DNA of 48,115 nt from positions 1 to 48,115 of the forward strand of contig JAEEQB010000036.1 of NCBI GenBank assembly GCA_016285075.1, read 5' to 3'. Shown here in pieces: positions 40,771 through 48,115 of the stretch (positions within the stretch are counted from its first letter, which is position 1; every line of letters begins with the position of its first letter). Below the pieces are notes generated by a model, which worked only from the letters and a program-made list of their open reading frames with translations, was not told the origin of the DNA and ran no database searches. The translations under genes and the position numbers were made by a program. Source of the stretch: Prevotella sp. GTDB lineage: Bacteria > Bacteroidota > Bacteroidia > Bacteroidales > Bacteroidaceae.

Positions 40771-42342
40771 ATGATTCACTGGATTGACTACCTCATCGTA
40801 TTATTGTCGATACTGGCTGCCATAGGCACTGGCATGTTCTTTGCACACAAGCAGAAAGACACGTCGCAATACTTTGCCGGCGGCGGCAAGATACCGGCAT
40901 GGGCAGTGGGCATCTCCATCTTCGCCACCCTGATATCAAGTGTGACCTTCCTCGCCTATCCCGGTGCCGCCTATGCCGGCAACTGGATACTCCTGGTGCA
41001 GGGGCTCATGGTCCCCATAGTGCTGGTTGTACTCATCGGCGTCATCGTACCGTTGTTCAGGAAGGTGATACGACTGTCCACTTACGAGTATTTCGAACGC
41101 CGTTTCGGGCTCTTTGCCCGCTTGTACAGCTCACTGGCTTTTACGCTGGGCCATTTCTCGAAGGCAGGAACGGTGTTCTTCCTCGTGAGCATGGCGCTGG
41201 CCACCTTCCTCAACATCAATATCTATAGCATTGTGCTCGTGCTGGGCGTCACCATCATCGTGCTGACGCTGTTCGGTGGCATGGAGGCTATCGTCTGGAT
41301 GGATGTGGCACAGGGATTCCTGCTCATCGGCGGCGGCATCATCTGCATCCTCATCCTCATGTTCGGCATCGAGGGCGGTCCTGCCGAGACATTCCGCATC
41401 GCCTCGGAGTACAATAAGATAGACTTCGGCCCCTACGACTGGAGCCTCAGCGAGCTTTGTTTCCTTGTGATGGTGCTGAACGGTGTTTTCTACGCCTTGC
41501 AGAAGTATGGCACCGACCAGACCATCGTCCAGCGTTACCTCGCAGCCAAGAGCGACAAGGAGGCTAAGAAAGCGGCCTACATCGGCGTGCTCATGTCAGT
41601 ACCCATCTGGGCACTGTTCATGTTCATCGGCACAGCGCTCTTTGCCTATTATCACGCCCACGGAGCACCCCTGCTGCCAGAGGGCATCAAAGCCGACGAG
41701 GTGTTTCCTTACTTCATCGCCCATGAACTGCCTGTAGGCATCCGCGGCCTCATCATCGCCGCGTTGGCTGCCGCCGCCATCTCAAGCCTCGACAGCGACC
41801 TTAACTGTCTGTCGGCCATTGCCGTACAGGACTATTATATGCGCTTCCACCGGCAGGCTACCGACCGTCAGCAGCTGCGCTTCGGACGGTGGATGGTAGT
41901 GGTGGCAGGCGTAGGAGCCATCGGTGTGGCCTGCCTCTATATCTTCTGGGGAGGTGAGGGAGTGCTGGGCGCCCTGTTCTCGCTTTATGCCATCTTCTCG
42001 GCAGGCATCGTAGGCATCTTCCTGCTCGGGCTGTTCAGCCGCCGTGCCAACAAACAAGGGCTCTACATCGGCATTGCCGTCGCTGTGCTCTTCACAGCCT
42101 ATGCCGTGCTCACCTCCACCAAGGTCGATATTCACGGAACAGGAGTAAAAGCCACCTTGCTCGATCTGGGCGAATGGAACTTCACCCATCATAAATACAT
42201 GCTTGGCGTCTACTCACACCTCATTGTTCTCGTGGTGGGCTACCTGGCCAGTCTCCTTTTCAACACCCCTCTTGCCGACAAGGAACTCACCATCTGGGGC
42301 TATCTGGAGGAAAAGGAAAAAAGCAAGAATGTAAATAAGTAA
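40771..42342 (+). CDS. Sodium:solute symporter (SSS family)
   Basis: This 523-residue protein has about 13 membrane segments. Family segments include DTSQYFAGGGKIPAWAVGIS near the first helices and the Na+-site region RGLIIAALAAAAISSLDSDLN. SSS proteins bring in sugars, sialic acids, amino acids or organic acids with Na+. In this cluster the cargo is most likely the sugar acid or amino-sugar broken down by the neighbouring enzymes. Confidence 0.9.
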   Translation: MIHWIDYLIVLLSILAAIGTGMFFAHKQKDTSQYFAGGGKIPAWAVGISIFATLISSVTFLAYPGAAYAGNWILLVQGLMVPIVLVVLIGVIVPLFRKVIRLSTYEYFERRFGLFARLYSSLAFTLGHFSKAGTVFFLVSMALATFLNINIYSIVLVLGVTIIVLTLFGGMEAIVWMDVAQGFLLIGGGIICILILMFGIEGGPAETFRIASEYNKIDFGPYDWSLSELCFLVMVLNGVFYALQKYGTDQTIVQRYLAAKSDKEAKKAAYIGVLMSVPIWALFMFIGTALFAYYHAHGAPLLPEGIKADEVFPYFIAHELPVGIRGLIIAALAAAAISSLDSDLNCLSAIAVQDYYMRFHRQATDRQQLRFGRWMVVVAGVGAIGVACLYIFWGGEGVLGALFSLYAIFSAGIVGIFLLGLFSRRANKQGLYIGIAVAVLFTAYAVLTSTKVDIHGTGVKATLLDLGEWNFTHHKYMLGVYSHLIVLVVGYLASLLFNTPLADKELTIWGYLEEKEKSKNVNK

Positions 42343-42355
42343 AAAAAAGAAGGAT

Positions 42356-43501
42356 ATGAAATCAATCACCCTTTTGCAGCCACAGAAGATTGTGTTTGGA
42401 ACCGGCTGCATCCAGACATTCGTTGACGATTACCGTGAATTGGGCCTCAAGCATCTGTTCGTGGTGACGGCTCCTCCCATCTTACCCCTCGTCGAGCCGG
42501 CCTTGGCCGAGCTGCAGTCTGCCGGCATCAGCATCAAGGTGTTTCAGGATGTCATGGCAGAACCCACTGTCAATGATTTCAAGACGATACTTGAGTCGGC
42601 CCGTACGTTCTCTGCCGACAGCGTAGCAGGCATCGGTGGCGGCAGTGTGCTTGACCTCACGAAGCTTGTGGCAGCCTTCGTCCGTAGCGACCAGCAGGTG
42701 GAACACTGCTTCGGAACAGGGCTTGTCAAGTCCAAGGGCCTGTGGTTTGCCTGCCTGCCTACCACGGCGGGGACAGGCAGCGAGGTGTCGCCCAATGCCA
42801 TCCTCCTCGACGAAGCCGACCACCTGAAGAAAGGCATCGTCTCGCCTTTCCTCATTGCCGATGCCGCCTATGTAGACCCCAGGCTGACGTGGACCGTGCC
42901 TGCCAAGGTCACCGCCGATACGGGCATGGACGCCCTGACACACTGCATCGAGGCATATACCAACAAGTTTGCACATCCCTCAGTCGATATCTATGCACTG
43001 CAGGGCATCCGCCTGATAGCCGCCCATCTGGAACGTGCCGTGAAGGACGGCCAGGACGTGGAGGCCCGCGAGGCCATGGCCTTCGGTTCCCTCTATGGCG
43101 GTCTGTGCCTGGGTCCCGTCAATACAGCTGCCGTCCACGCCTTGAGCTATCCCCTGGGCGGCGAGTTCCACATTCCTCATGGCTTGTCCAATGCCATTCT
43201 CCTGCCTTCGGTCATGAAGTTCAATATGCCGGCTGCCCCCAAGCGCTATGCTGACGTGGCAGTCGCCATGGGCTGTGCACCGGGAGCCAACGTCGAGGAG
43301 ACCGCACGGCGCGGCGTCGACTTCATCTGTCGGTTGGCTGCTGAGGTGGGCATACCCGACAAACTCATAGCGCTGGGCATTCCACAGACAGCCGTCCCCA
43401 GGATGGCCAAGGCGGCCATGGGAGTGCAGCGCCTGCTGAAGAACAATCCGAGAGAAGTAACCGAGCAAGATGCCCGTGATATTTACAATAGTCTTTATTA
43501 A
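42356..43501 (+). CDS. Iron-containing alcohol dehydrogenase
   Basis: The 381-residue group III alcohol dehydrogenase begins with the NAD domain (IGGGSVLDLTKLVA, PTTAGTGSEVSPNAI). Its metal-binding helical domain has TGMDALTHCIEAY and HALSYPLGGEFHIPHG, with the Asp and three His ligands in place. It interconverts an alcohol and an aldehyde or ketone. In this cluster it may act on the aldehyde released by the lyase, or oxidise a hydroxy acid feeding the kinase/PdxA branch. It is 13 nt after the symporter gene and 3 nt before the PdxA-like gene. Confidence 0.9.
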   Translation: MKSITLLQPQKIVFGTGCIQTFVDDYRELGLKHLFVVTAPPILPLVEPALAELQSAGISIKVFQDVMAEPTVNDFKTILESARTFSADSVAGIGGGSVLDLTKLVAAFVRSDQQVEHCFGTGLVKSKGLWFACLPTTAGTGSEVSPNAILLDEADHLKKGIVSPFLIADAAYVDPRLTWTVPAKVTADTGMDALTHCIEAYTNKFAHPSVDIYALQGIRLIAAHLERAVKDGQDVEAREAMAFGSLYGGLCLGPVNTAAVHALSYPLGGEFHIPHGLSNAILLPSVMKFNMPAAPKRYADVAVAMGCAPGANVEETARRGVDFICRLAAEVGIPDKLIALGIPQTAVPRMAKAAMGVQRLLKNNPREVTEQDARDIYNSLY

Positions 43502-43504
43502 AAC

Positions 43505-44542
43505 ATGAAACCCATATTAGCCATTACAATGGGCGACCCTGCAGGCATCGGTCCTGAGATTACGGTACGCGCCCTGAACAGAAAAGAGACCTACGAGAAG
43601 TGCCGCCCCATCGTCACCGGCGATGCTGCCATCATGGAGCAGGCGGTCAGTCTGCTCGGCTTACAACTGAAGGTGAATGCCGTGCAGGAAGTCAAGGATG
43701 CCAGGTTTGAGTTTGGCACCATCGACGTGCTCCACCTCCCATGCGTCGACCTCTCCACCTTCGAGTTCGGCAAGGTGCAGCCACAGTGCGGCAATGCCGC
43801 TTTCCAGTATATCAGGAAAGCCATTGAACTGGCCATGGACGACGAGGTCGACGGCACGGTGACCGCACCGTTGAACAAGGAGGCCCTCAACCTCGCTGGT
43901 CATCACTACGACGGCCATACGGAGATCTACGCCACGTTCACCAATACCAAGAAATATGCCATGATGCTCGCCGATGAGAACATCCGTGTCATTCACGTCT
44001 CCACCCACGTCCCACTTCGCAAGGCCTGTGACCTGGTGAAGAAAGCCCGCATCATCGAGTGCGTGGAACTCATCGACGATGCCTGCCGCCAGTTCGGTAT
44101 CGACCATCCCCATATCGGCGTGGCCGGCCTGAACCCCCATTCCAGCGAGAATGGCATGTTCGGCTACGAAGAGGCACAGGAGATCATCCCCGCCATAGAA
44201 GAGCTGCAGCAGCGTGGCTTCGACGTGGAAGGACCCGTTCCGCCCGACAGCATCTTCGCCAAGGCCCGCTGCGGCAAGTACGACGGATGTGTTGCCATGT
44301 ACCATGACCAGGGACACATCCCCCTGAAGGTCTGCGCCTTCAATTGGAACAAGGAGACAGGCAAGATGGAGAGCGCCTCCGGTGTCAACATCACGCTGGG
44401 GCTGCCCATCATCCGCGTGTCTGTCGACCATGGCACTGCCTTCGACGTGGCAGGCAAGGGCATTGCCAACGATTCGGCCATGACCCTCTCCATCGACTAT
44501 GCCACCCGCATGGCCATCTATAGAAGAAAGGTGAAAGGGTAG
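43505..44542 (+). CDS. pdxA: PdxA-family 4-phosphate dehydrogenase (PdxA2-like)
   Basis: The 345-residue protein opens with ITMGDPAGIGPEI and has TAPLNKEAL, the metal His in HTEIYA, VAGLNPHSSENGMFG and MYHDQGHIPLK. PdxA oxidises 4-hydroxythreonine-4-phosphate in pyridoxal phosphate synthesis. Catabolic PdxA2 oxidises D-threonate- or D-erythronate-4-phosphate, which then loses CO2 to give dihydroxyacetone phosphate. The DUF1537 kinase immediately downstream is the usual PdxA2 partner, so a catabolic role is preferred. The C-terminal RRKVKG is encoded by octad-like sequence. Confidence 0.88.
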   Translation: MKPILAITMGDPAGIGPEITVRALNRKETYEKCRPIVTGDAAIMEQAVSLLGLQLKVNAVQEVKDARFEFGTIDVLHLPCVDLSTFEFGKVQPQCGNAAFQYIRKAIELAMDDEVDGTVTAPLNKEALNLAGHHYDGHTEIYATFTNTKKYAMMLADENIRVIHVSTHVPLRKACDLVKKARIIECVELIDDACRQFGIDHPHIGVAGLNPHSSENGMFGYEEAQEIIPAIEELQQRGFDVEGPVPPDSIFAKARCGKYDGCVAMYHDQGHIPLKVCAFNWNKETGKMESASGVNITLGLPIIRVSVDHGTAFDVAGKGIANDSAMTLSIDYATRMAIYRRKVKG

Positions 44543-44566
44543 GAACGTGAAAAGATGTAGTGCGTG

Positions 44567-45763
44567 ATGGTGGTGATAGCCGATGACATAACAGGAGCAG
44601 CCGAGGTGGCCGGCCTAGCCTTTCAGAGCGGTCGGCAGGTGAGACTGGTTTGCAGCGGTCCTGCTGACGATTGCTGCGCTGCTTGCGACACGGATGCTGC
44701 TTGCAATGCGGGTGCTGCTTGCGACACGGGTGCTGCTTGCAACACGGGTGCTGCTTGCAACGCTGATGCTGCTTGCGACCCTGGTGCTGCTTGCGACACG
44801 CTGGTGGTCGCCACCGACACCCGTTCCATGACGGCAGCCGATGCCATGGCCGAAACCCGGCGCATCGCTGCCCGCCTCTCCCTGGCGGGGTGTGGGGCGA
44901 GACATCTTTTCAAGAAGACCGACTCCGCCCTGCGTGGACATGTCGTGGCCGAGCTGACGGCGCTGATGCAGGCTTCGGGCTGCCAGCGTGCCGTCTATAT
45001 GCCTGCCAATCCCTCCAAGGGACGCATCCTGCGCCGTGGCATCTGTTTCATCGACGGCGTGCCCATTCACCAGACAGCCTTCAGCTCCGATCCCGAGTTT
45101 CCTGCCCGCACCTCCTGCCTGCGCGAACGCTTCCCCGATGCCCAGTCCCATCACATCCTCATGCCCGATGCCGAGAGCGAGGCCGATATCCGTCGTATCA
45201 TTACCCGCTACGACGATGGCACGACCCTCTTCGCCGGCGCCGCCGACCTGTTCGGCTGCCTTCTCCCGACCCCTTCCCGCAGAAGGGAGACAGCTGCGCC
45301 CGAAGCCTTCCCAGCAAAGGTAGGGGAGGGGAGCCTCCTCGTTCTCTGCGGCTCCACGCAGGGCAGACCTCTCGACACCCGCATCCCCGTCAGCCCCATG
45401 CCCCTGGCAGTCTATGACGGGCTTGCCGACCTCAGCCTTTGGGACGTGGGAGCCTACTCCCGCTGCCACAGCCTCGTCCTGACCATCCCCCACCACCATC
45501 GCACCGGCAAGGAGACGGCAGTCCATCTGCGCACCGTCATGGCACAGATCACCCGGCAGCTCGTGGCAGTCCATCGTCCCGACCATCTCGTCGTCGAAGG
45601 CGGGGCAACAGCATGGGCAGCCCTTCAGGCCCTCGGCTGGCACCGTTTCACCATCGTCGGCCAGCTCGCCCCCGGTGTTGTACAGATGCGTGCCGACGGC
45701 GGCACCCTTGTCACCCTGAAGCCTGGCAGCTATCCGTGGCCTTTCACCTTTTCACCCTTCTGA
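44567..45763 (+). CDS. Four-carbon acid sugar kinase (DUF1537/OtnK family) with hexapeptide repeat insert
   Basis: About 398 residues. The N-terminus VVIADDITGAAEVAG is the family motif, and FKKTDSALRGH is the substrate-binding segment. These kinases phosphorylate threonate or erythronate at O4. Between the first two motifs (residues 38-79) lie seven copies of the hexapeptide AACxxG/D, encoded by perfect 18-bp repeats. The family does not normally have this insert. The C-terminus (WPFTFSPF) is octad-derived and may replace the native end. The ATG at 44567 is preferred over the GTG at 44564. The kinase may be functional, since the insert lies in a surface loop position, but this is not certain. 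Confidence 0.8.
   Translation: MVVIADDITGAAEVAGLAFQSGRQVRLVCSGPADDCCAACDTDAACNAGAACDTGAACNTGAACNADAACDPGAACDTLVVATDTRSMTAADAMAETRRIAARLSLAGCGARHLFKKTDSALRGHVVAELTALMQASGCQRAVYMPANPSKGRILRRGICFIDGVPIHQTAFSSDPEFPARTSCLRERFPDAQSHHILMPDAESEADIRRIITRYDDGTTLFAGAADLFGCLLPTPSRRRETAAPEAFPAKVGEGSLLVLCGSTQGRPLDTRIPVSPMPLAVYDGLADLSLWDVGAYSRCHSLVLTIPHHHRTGKETAVHLRTVMAQITRQLVAVHRPDHLVVEGGATAWAALQALGWHRFTIVGQLAPGVVQMRADGGTLVTLKPGSYPWPFTFSPF
44678..44803. repeat. Seven-unit 18-bp coding tandem repeat in the kinase gene
   Basis: Units of 18 nt starting at 44678 share GCTGCTTGC and then vary in nine bases (GACACGGGT, AACACGGGT and so on). They translate as AACDTD, AACNAG, AACDTG, AACNTG, AACNAD, AACDPG and AACDTL: one cysteine every six residues. 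Such arrays change copy number by slippage without shifting the frame. Confidence 0.9.
45742..45763. repeat. Octads at the kinase C-terminus
   Basis: TTTCACCT (45742-45749) and TTTCACCC (45750-45757) followed by TTCTGA encode FTFSPF and the stop. They are the stop-free orientation of the intergenic octads, as in licD and the signal peptide at 9325-9356. Confidence 0.65.
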
Positions 45764-45795
45764 TTTCCCCGTATTCATCATCCCCCCCTTGTTTT

Positions 45796-46461
45796 ATGGA
45801 CGTACAGATAGAACCCACATGGAAACAGCACCTGCAAGGTGAGTTCCAGAAACCCTACTTCGCCCGGCTCGCCTCACAGGTACGGCAGGAATACCAGTCC
45901 TCGGTCTGCTACCCTCCCGGCAGCCAGGTCTTCAGTGCCTTCAACCTCTGCCCCTTCAACCAGGTGAAGGTTGTCATCCTCGGCCAGGATCCCTACCACG
46001 AACCCGGCCAGGCCCACGGGCTCAGCTTCTCCGTGCAGGACGGGGTGCCCTTCCCCCCTTCCCTGCAGAACATCTTCAAGGAGATACGCGATGACCTCGG
46101 CACGCCCGTCCCCACCTCAGGCAACCTGACACGGTGGGCCCGTCAGGGTGTGCTCTTGCTCAACGCCACGCTCACCGTCCGTGCCCATCAGGCAAACAGC
46201 CATGCCACCTTGGGCTGGCAGACATTCACCGATGCTGCCATCCAGGCCCTTGCCACCCATCGCCAGCATCTGGTCTATATGCTTTGGGGCGGCTTTGCAC
46301 GCGGGAAGGCCTATATGATTGACCGTCAGCACAACCTTGTCCTTGAGTCCGTCCATCCCTCGCCGCTCAGCGCCAATCGTGGCGGTTGGTTCGGTCAGCA
46401 CCAGTTCTCACGCTGCAACCAGTACCTCGAACAAAACGGCATCACCCCCATACAATGGTAA
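45796..46461 (+). CDS. ung: Uracil-DNA glycosylase
   Basis: The 221-residue family 1 enzyme removes uracil from DNA. Motifs are complete: the catalytic water-activating GQDPYHEPGQAHGLSFS, LLLNATLTV (uracil-binding Asn) and HPSPLSANRG. The ATG at 45796 is chosen because it gives the usual short N-terminus; the frame is open further upstream but without support. It starts 32 nt after the kinase and may share its transcript. Confidence 0.95.
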   Translation: MDVQIEPTWKQHLQGEFQKPYFARLASQVRQEYQSSVCYPPGSQVFSAFNLCPFNQVKVVILGQDPYHEPGQAHGLSFSVQDGVPFPPSLQNIFKEIRDDLGTPVPTSGNLTRWARQGVLLLNATLTVRAHQANSHATLGWQTFTDAAIQALATHRQHLVYMLWGGFARGKAYMIDRQHNLVLESVHPSPLSANRGGWFGQHQFSRCNQYLEQNGITPIQW

Positions 46462-46483
46462 AAAACTCCGCCCTCATAACTCT

Positions 46484-46517
46484 GCGCTCGACCTTTGGTC
46501 GCTTGCAAGGCAAGAAC
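46484..46517. repeat. 34-bp dispersed element, copy 2
   Basis: Identical to 39087-39120. Here too it is preceded by CTCATAACTCTG-like sequence and followed by heptads, so a larger block of the two intergenic regions is shared. Confidence 0.85.
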
Positions 46518-46656
46518 TATGAATTGTAAAGAACTATGAATTATGAATTATGAACTATGAACTGTTAAGGACTCCGCACTCATAACTATGAATTATGAAT
46601 TGTGAACTATGAACTATGAATTGTGAACTATGAACTATGAACTGTGAACTATGAAC
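46515..46656. repeat. Heptad spacer array supplying the DUF3109 start codon
   Basis: AACTATG, AATTATG, AATTGTG and AACTGTG units run through the ung-DUF3109 gap. The last complete unit gives the ATG of the DUF3109 gene (46651) and its second codon AAC. AACTGTTAAGG and ACTCCGCACTCAT variants match segments of the array at 39053-39243. Confidence 0.85.
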
Positions 46657-47286
46657 CGTCCCCTCCCTCCCATCCTACAGATAGGCGATGTGCTTATCTC
46701 CTCCGACATCCTGACGGAGCATTTCTGTTGTGACCTCTCTGCCTGCAAGGGCCAGTGTTGTGTTGAGGGCGATGCCGGCGCCCCTGTCACCATGGACGAA
46801 ATAGCCGAGATAGAGGACTGTCTCGATGCTGTCTGGGGCGACCTCTCTGCCTCGGCACAGAGCGTCATCGACCGTCAGGGCGTGGCCTATACCGACGAAG
46901 AGGGTGACCTCGTCACCAGCATCGTCCACGGAAAAGACTGTGTCTTCACCTATTACGGCACCTTGGACGACCGCGACACCCGTCAGCCCATCAGCGACTG
47001 CTGCCTCTGCGCACTCGAAAAGGCATGCGCTGCAGGAAAGACACGTTTCCCGAAACCTGTCAGCTGTGCCCTTTACCCCATCCGTGCCAAGCAGTTCTCC
47101 AACGGCACCGTCGGACTCAACTACCACCGATGGGATGTCTGTGAACCTGCACGAAGGAAAGGCGCAGAACTCCGTCTGCCCGTCTATCGGTTCCTCCGCG
47201 AACCACTCATCCGACGCTTCGGAGAAGCATGGTATCAAGAGCTTTGTGAAGTCGCAGAAAGTATCACCGGAGCACAGGTCGGTTAG
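46651..47286 (+). CDS. DUF3109-family cysteine-rich protein
   Basis: The 211-residue soluble protein has a conserved cysteine set: HFCCDLSACKGQCCVEGDAG near the N-terminus, GKDCVFTYYG, DCCLCALEKAC and SCALYPIR. The pattern suggests a metal or Fe-S site, as in the related YkgJ-type zinc/iron-chelating proteins. The function is unknown. The start codon lies in the last heptad of the upstream array, with no alternative ATG nearby. Confidence 0.85.
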   Translation: MNRPLPPILQIGDVLISSDILTEHFCCDLSACKGQCCVEGDAGAPVTMDEIAEIEDCLDAVWGDLSASAQSVIDRQGVAYTDEEGDLVTSIVHGKDCVFTYYGTLDDRDTRQPISDCCLCALEKACAAGKTRFPKPVSCALYPIRAKQFSNGTVGLNYHRWDVCEPARRKGAELRLPVYRFLREPLIRRFGEAWYQELCEVAESITGAQVG

Positions 47287-47431
47287 GAAAGAAATGATCA
47301 TAATTAGAATAATTAACTAAAGTATCCCACCCTCATAACAGCCTCAGCCGGACTTCAGGGCAGAGAGAACGGGACTTCGCAGGTGCAAGGTCCAATGCGA
47401 ATGGGAGAAAGGTGGGGGATAAAACGCTTTT

Positions 47432-47520
47432 GCCTATACGCAAAACACCTTGCGCCTATACGCAAAACACCTTACGCCTTAACGCAAAATCTCCTCGCCT
47501 GGACGCAAAAACAAACGGCA
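47432..47520. repeat. 22-bp tandem array, four units (ACGCAAAA core)
   Basis: Units begin at 47432, 47454, 47476 (21 nt) and 47497. Units one and two differ only in the last two bases (GCCTATACGCAAAACACCTT core). Units three and four keep GCCT and ACGCAAAA. The period equals that of the arrays at 215-280 and 2760-2847, but the core sequence differs. Confidence 0.85.
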
Positions 47521-47569
47521 TTTTTTTCAATGACTATCACGGGAACAGACCGCGCGAACATCGAGCCAG

Positions 47570-47665
47570 AAACGCCCTGAAGGAGGCAGCAGCTGTAAGC
47601 TCAGGTCATGCCCTGGGAAAAACAGGCGTGGTAACCATCGCCCTATAAGGGCAAAGTATCAATGC
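47570..47665. repeat. Interspersed GCCCTGAA / GCCCTATAAGGGC repeat
   Basis: AACGCCCTGAAGGAGGC, then CATGCCCTGGG, then CGCCCTATAAGGGCAAAG resembles the GCCCTGAAAGGGC dispersed repeats common in Bacteroidetes and similar to 30515-30618. No coding function is supported. Confidence 0.5.
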
Positions 47666-47689
47666 TATGTACTCCCCCCCAATAAAAAA

Positions 47690-47721
47690 CTCAAATTAAT
47701 TTGGTATTTTACTCACTTATT
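47690..47721. repeat. Copy of the segment at 14940-14971
   Basis: CTCAAATTAATTTGGTATTT followed by TACTCACTTATT matches 14940-14971 at all but three of 32 positions. It precedes the riboswitch promoter, just as the other precedes the tandem promoters of yicC. Hence the two upstream regions share ancestry. Confidence 0.7.
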
Positions 47722-47786
47722 GGATAAAATTCTCACGCTCGGCAAAATATATCCATTTATTTGTCCTCGCTTAATCGAATTTTTCG

Positions 47787-47794
47787 TACCTTTG
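47787..47794 (+). promoter_or_regulatory. -7 element upstream of the cobalamin riboswitch
   Basis: TACCTTTG, preceded by CTCGCTTAATCG like the yicC promoter's CTCGCTTATTCG. The nearest TTTG lies 23 nt upstream, slightly too far for the usual spacing. Confidence 0.7.
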
Positions 47795-47799
47795 CAGGC

Positions 47800-47975
47800 G
47801 GAAATGGCAATCTGGCGGCAGAAGCCGCCTGATGTAAGGGAATGCGGTGAGAGTCCGCAACTGTTCCTGCAGCTGTAATCCCCCGTGTAGAAAGGGTTTG
47901 CTTGTATGACGCCACTGACATATTGTCGGGAAGGAAAAGCAGGCCGGGGAGAGTCAGAAGACCTGCCATGGTGAA
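47800..47975 (+). promoter_or_regulatory. Cobalamin (B12) riboswitch
   Basis: The leader shows the class's conserved features in order: GGGAATGCGGTGAGAGTCCGC (47838-47858), CAACTG and GCTGTAA, the B12 box GCCACTG (47911-47917), GTCGGGAAGG (47935-47944), and AGTCAGAAGACCTGCC (47952-47967). A CCGCT/AGCGG hairpin (about 48017-48034) between the aptamer and the start codon may be the expression platform. Binding of cobalamin should lower expression of the gene at 48061. Confidence 0.93.
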
Positions 47976-48060
47976 AGCTGAAAGGGAAAGAACACCTTCC
48001 AGACGAAAAAGAGTAGCGCTTCCGCTCAGGAGTTAGCGGTTCGTAGGACGGAATGTTTTT

Positions 48061-48115
48061 ATGAGAAGTAGACTGATTGTTGGACTGGCACTGCTATGCT
48101 TGGTTCCATCATTGA
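48061..48115 (+). CDS. Start of a riboswitch-controlled exported protein, probably a B12 TonB-dependent receptor
   Basis: Only 18 codons are present: a signal peptide MRSRLIVGLALLCLVPSL running off the window. A cobalamin riboswitch directly before it, 86 nt after the aptamer, is usual for BtuB-type outer-membrane receptors in Bacteroidetes. A periplasmic B12-binding protein or other cobalamin-uptake component is possible. Confidence 0.65.
   Translation, partial: MRSRLIVGLALLCLVPSL

Larger units (their letters stand above)
47287..47686. other. Gene-free stretch with repeats
   Basis: No supported gene. Small open frames at 47383-47648 overlap repeats and look random. The stretch contains a 22-bp tandem array (47432-47520), a GCCCTGAA-type interspersed repeat (47570-47665) and a short C-run before the cobalamin-riboswitch promoter region. 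Confidence 0.5.

Noticed and set aside
44615..45643. 342-codon open frame opposite the kinase gene
   Set aside because: It is antisense; its repetitive part (VASST repeats) is simply the reverse reading of the 18-bp coding repeats.
47432..47520. CRISPR array
   Set aside because: The 22-bp units follow each other directly with no unique spacers, and no cas genes are present. The same applies to the arrays at 215-280 and 2760-2847.

Overview
The window looks like chromosomal DNA of a Bacteroidales bacterium, most likely Prevotella or a close relative. The evidence is direct. Promoters are of the Bacteroidetes type (TTTG, about 19-20 nt, TAnnTTTG) and Shine-Dalgarno sequences are rare. The gene families are typical of the group: a GGGtGRT protein with its NifU-like partner, OmpA-type lipoproteins, DUF6057, DUF4369 and DUF3109 proteins, a secreted M1 peptidase, and a B12-riboswitch-controlled gene that starts with a signal peptide. 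Intergenic DNA is unusually rich in short tandem repeats.

Layout. 1-700: the 3' end of a possible transposase and gene-free DNA. 725-2497: GGGtGRT protein and Fe-S scaffold. 2871-5154: outer-membrane beta-barrel, lipoprotein, OmpA lipoprotein. 5340-7805: secreted aminopeptidase. 7822-14817: a five-gene minus-strand operon holding a duplicated pair (polytopic DUF6057 protein plus lipoprotein with one CxxCH motif) around a DUF4369 lipoprotein. 15186-17217: yicC-gmk-nadD. 17225-27263: a surface-glycan region (cytidylyltransferase/PLP-enzyme fusion, opine-type dehydrogenase, LicD, FkbH-like protein, deacetylase, acyltransferase, glycosyltransferase, flippase). 27334-30212: LolC/E-like permease, rbfA, mannose-1-phosphate guanylyltransferase. 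30336-30417: tRNA-Leu(CAA). 30793-33141: secreted GH31 glycosidase. 33765-38445: greA, HIT protein, purL. 38482-39820: two half-size chromate transporters. 39836-45763: a catabolic cluster (DHDPS-family lyase, Na+ symporter, Fe-ADH, PdxA-like, four-carbon sugar-acid kinase). 45796-47286: ung and DUF3109. 47287-48115: repeats, cobalamin riboswitch, and the start of the gene it controls.

Two themes stand out. First, many gene junctions are built from tandem 7- or 8-nt units that carry a stop codon, often an overlapping start-stop such as ATGA or GTGA. Because the period is not a multiple of three, every reading frame is closed in the coding direction. The same octads in the opposite orientation have no stops and appear inside coding sequence: in a lipoprotein signal peptide, inside licD and at a kinase C-terminus. 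Other repeats include three 22-bp-period arrays, an 88-bp tandem promoter duplication and a 21-bp array that supplies the licD start codon. Second, the 17225-20983 genes suggest an uncharacterised route to a CDP-activated amino-phospho or opine-like decoration that LicD would put on a surface glycan. That pathway is inference.
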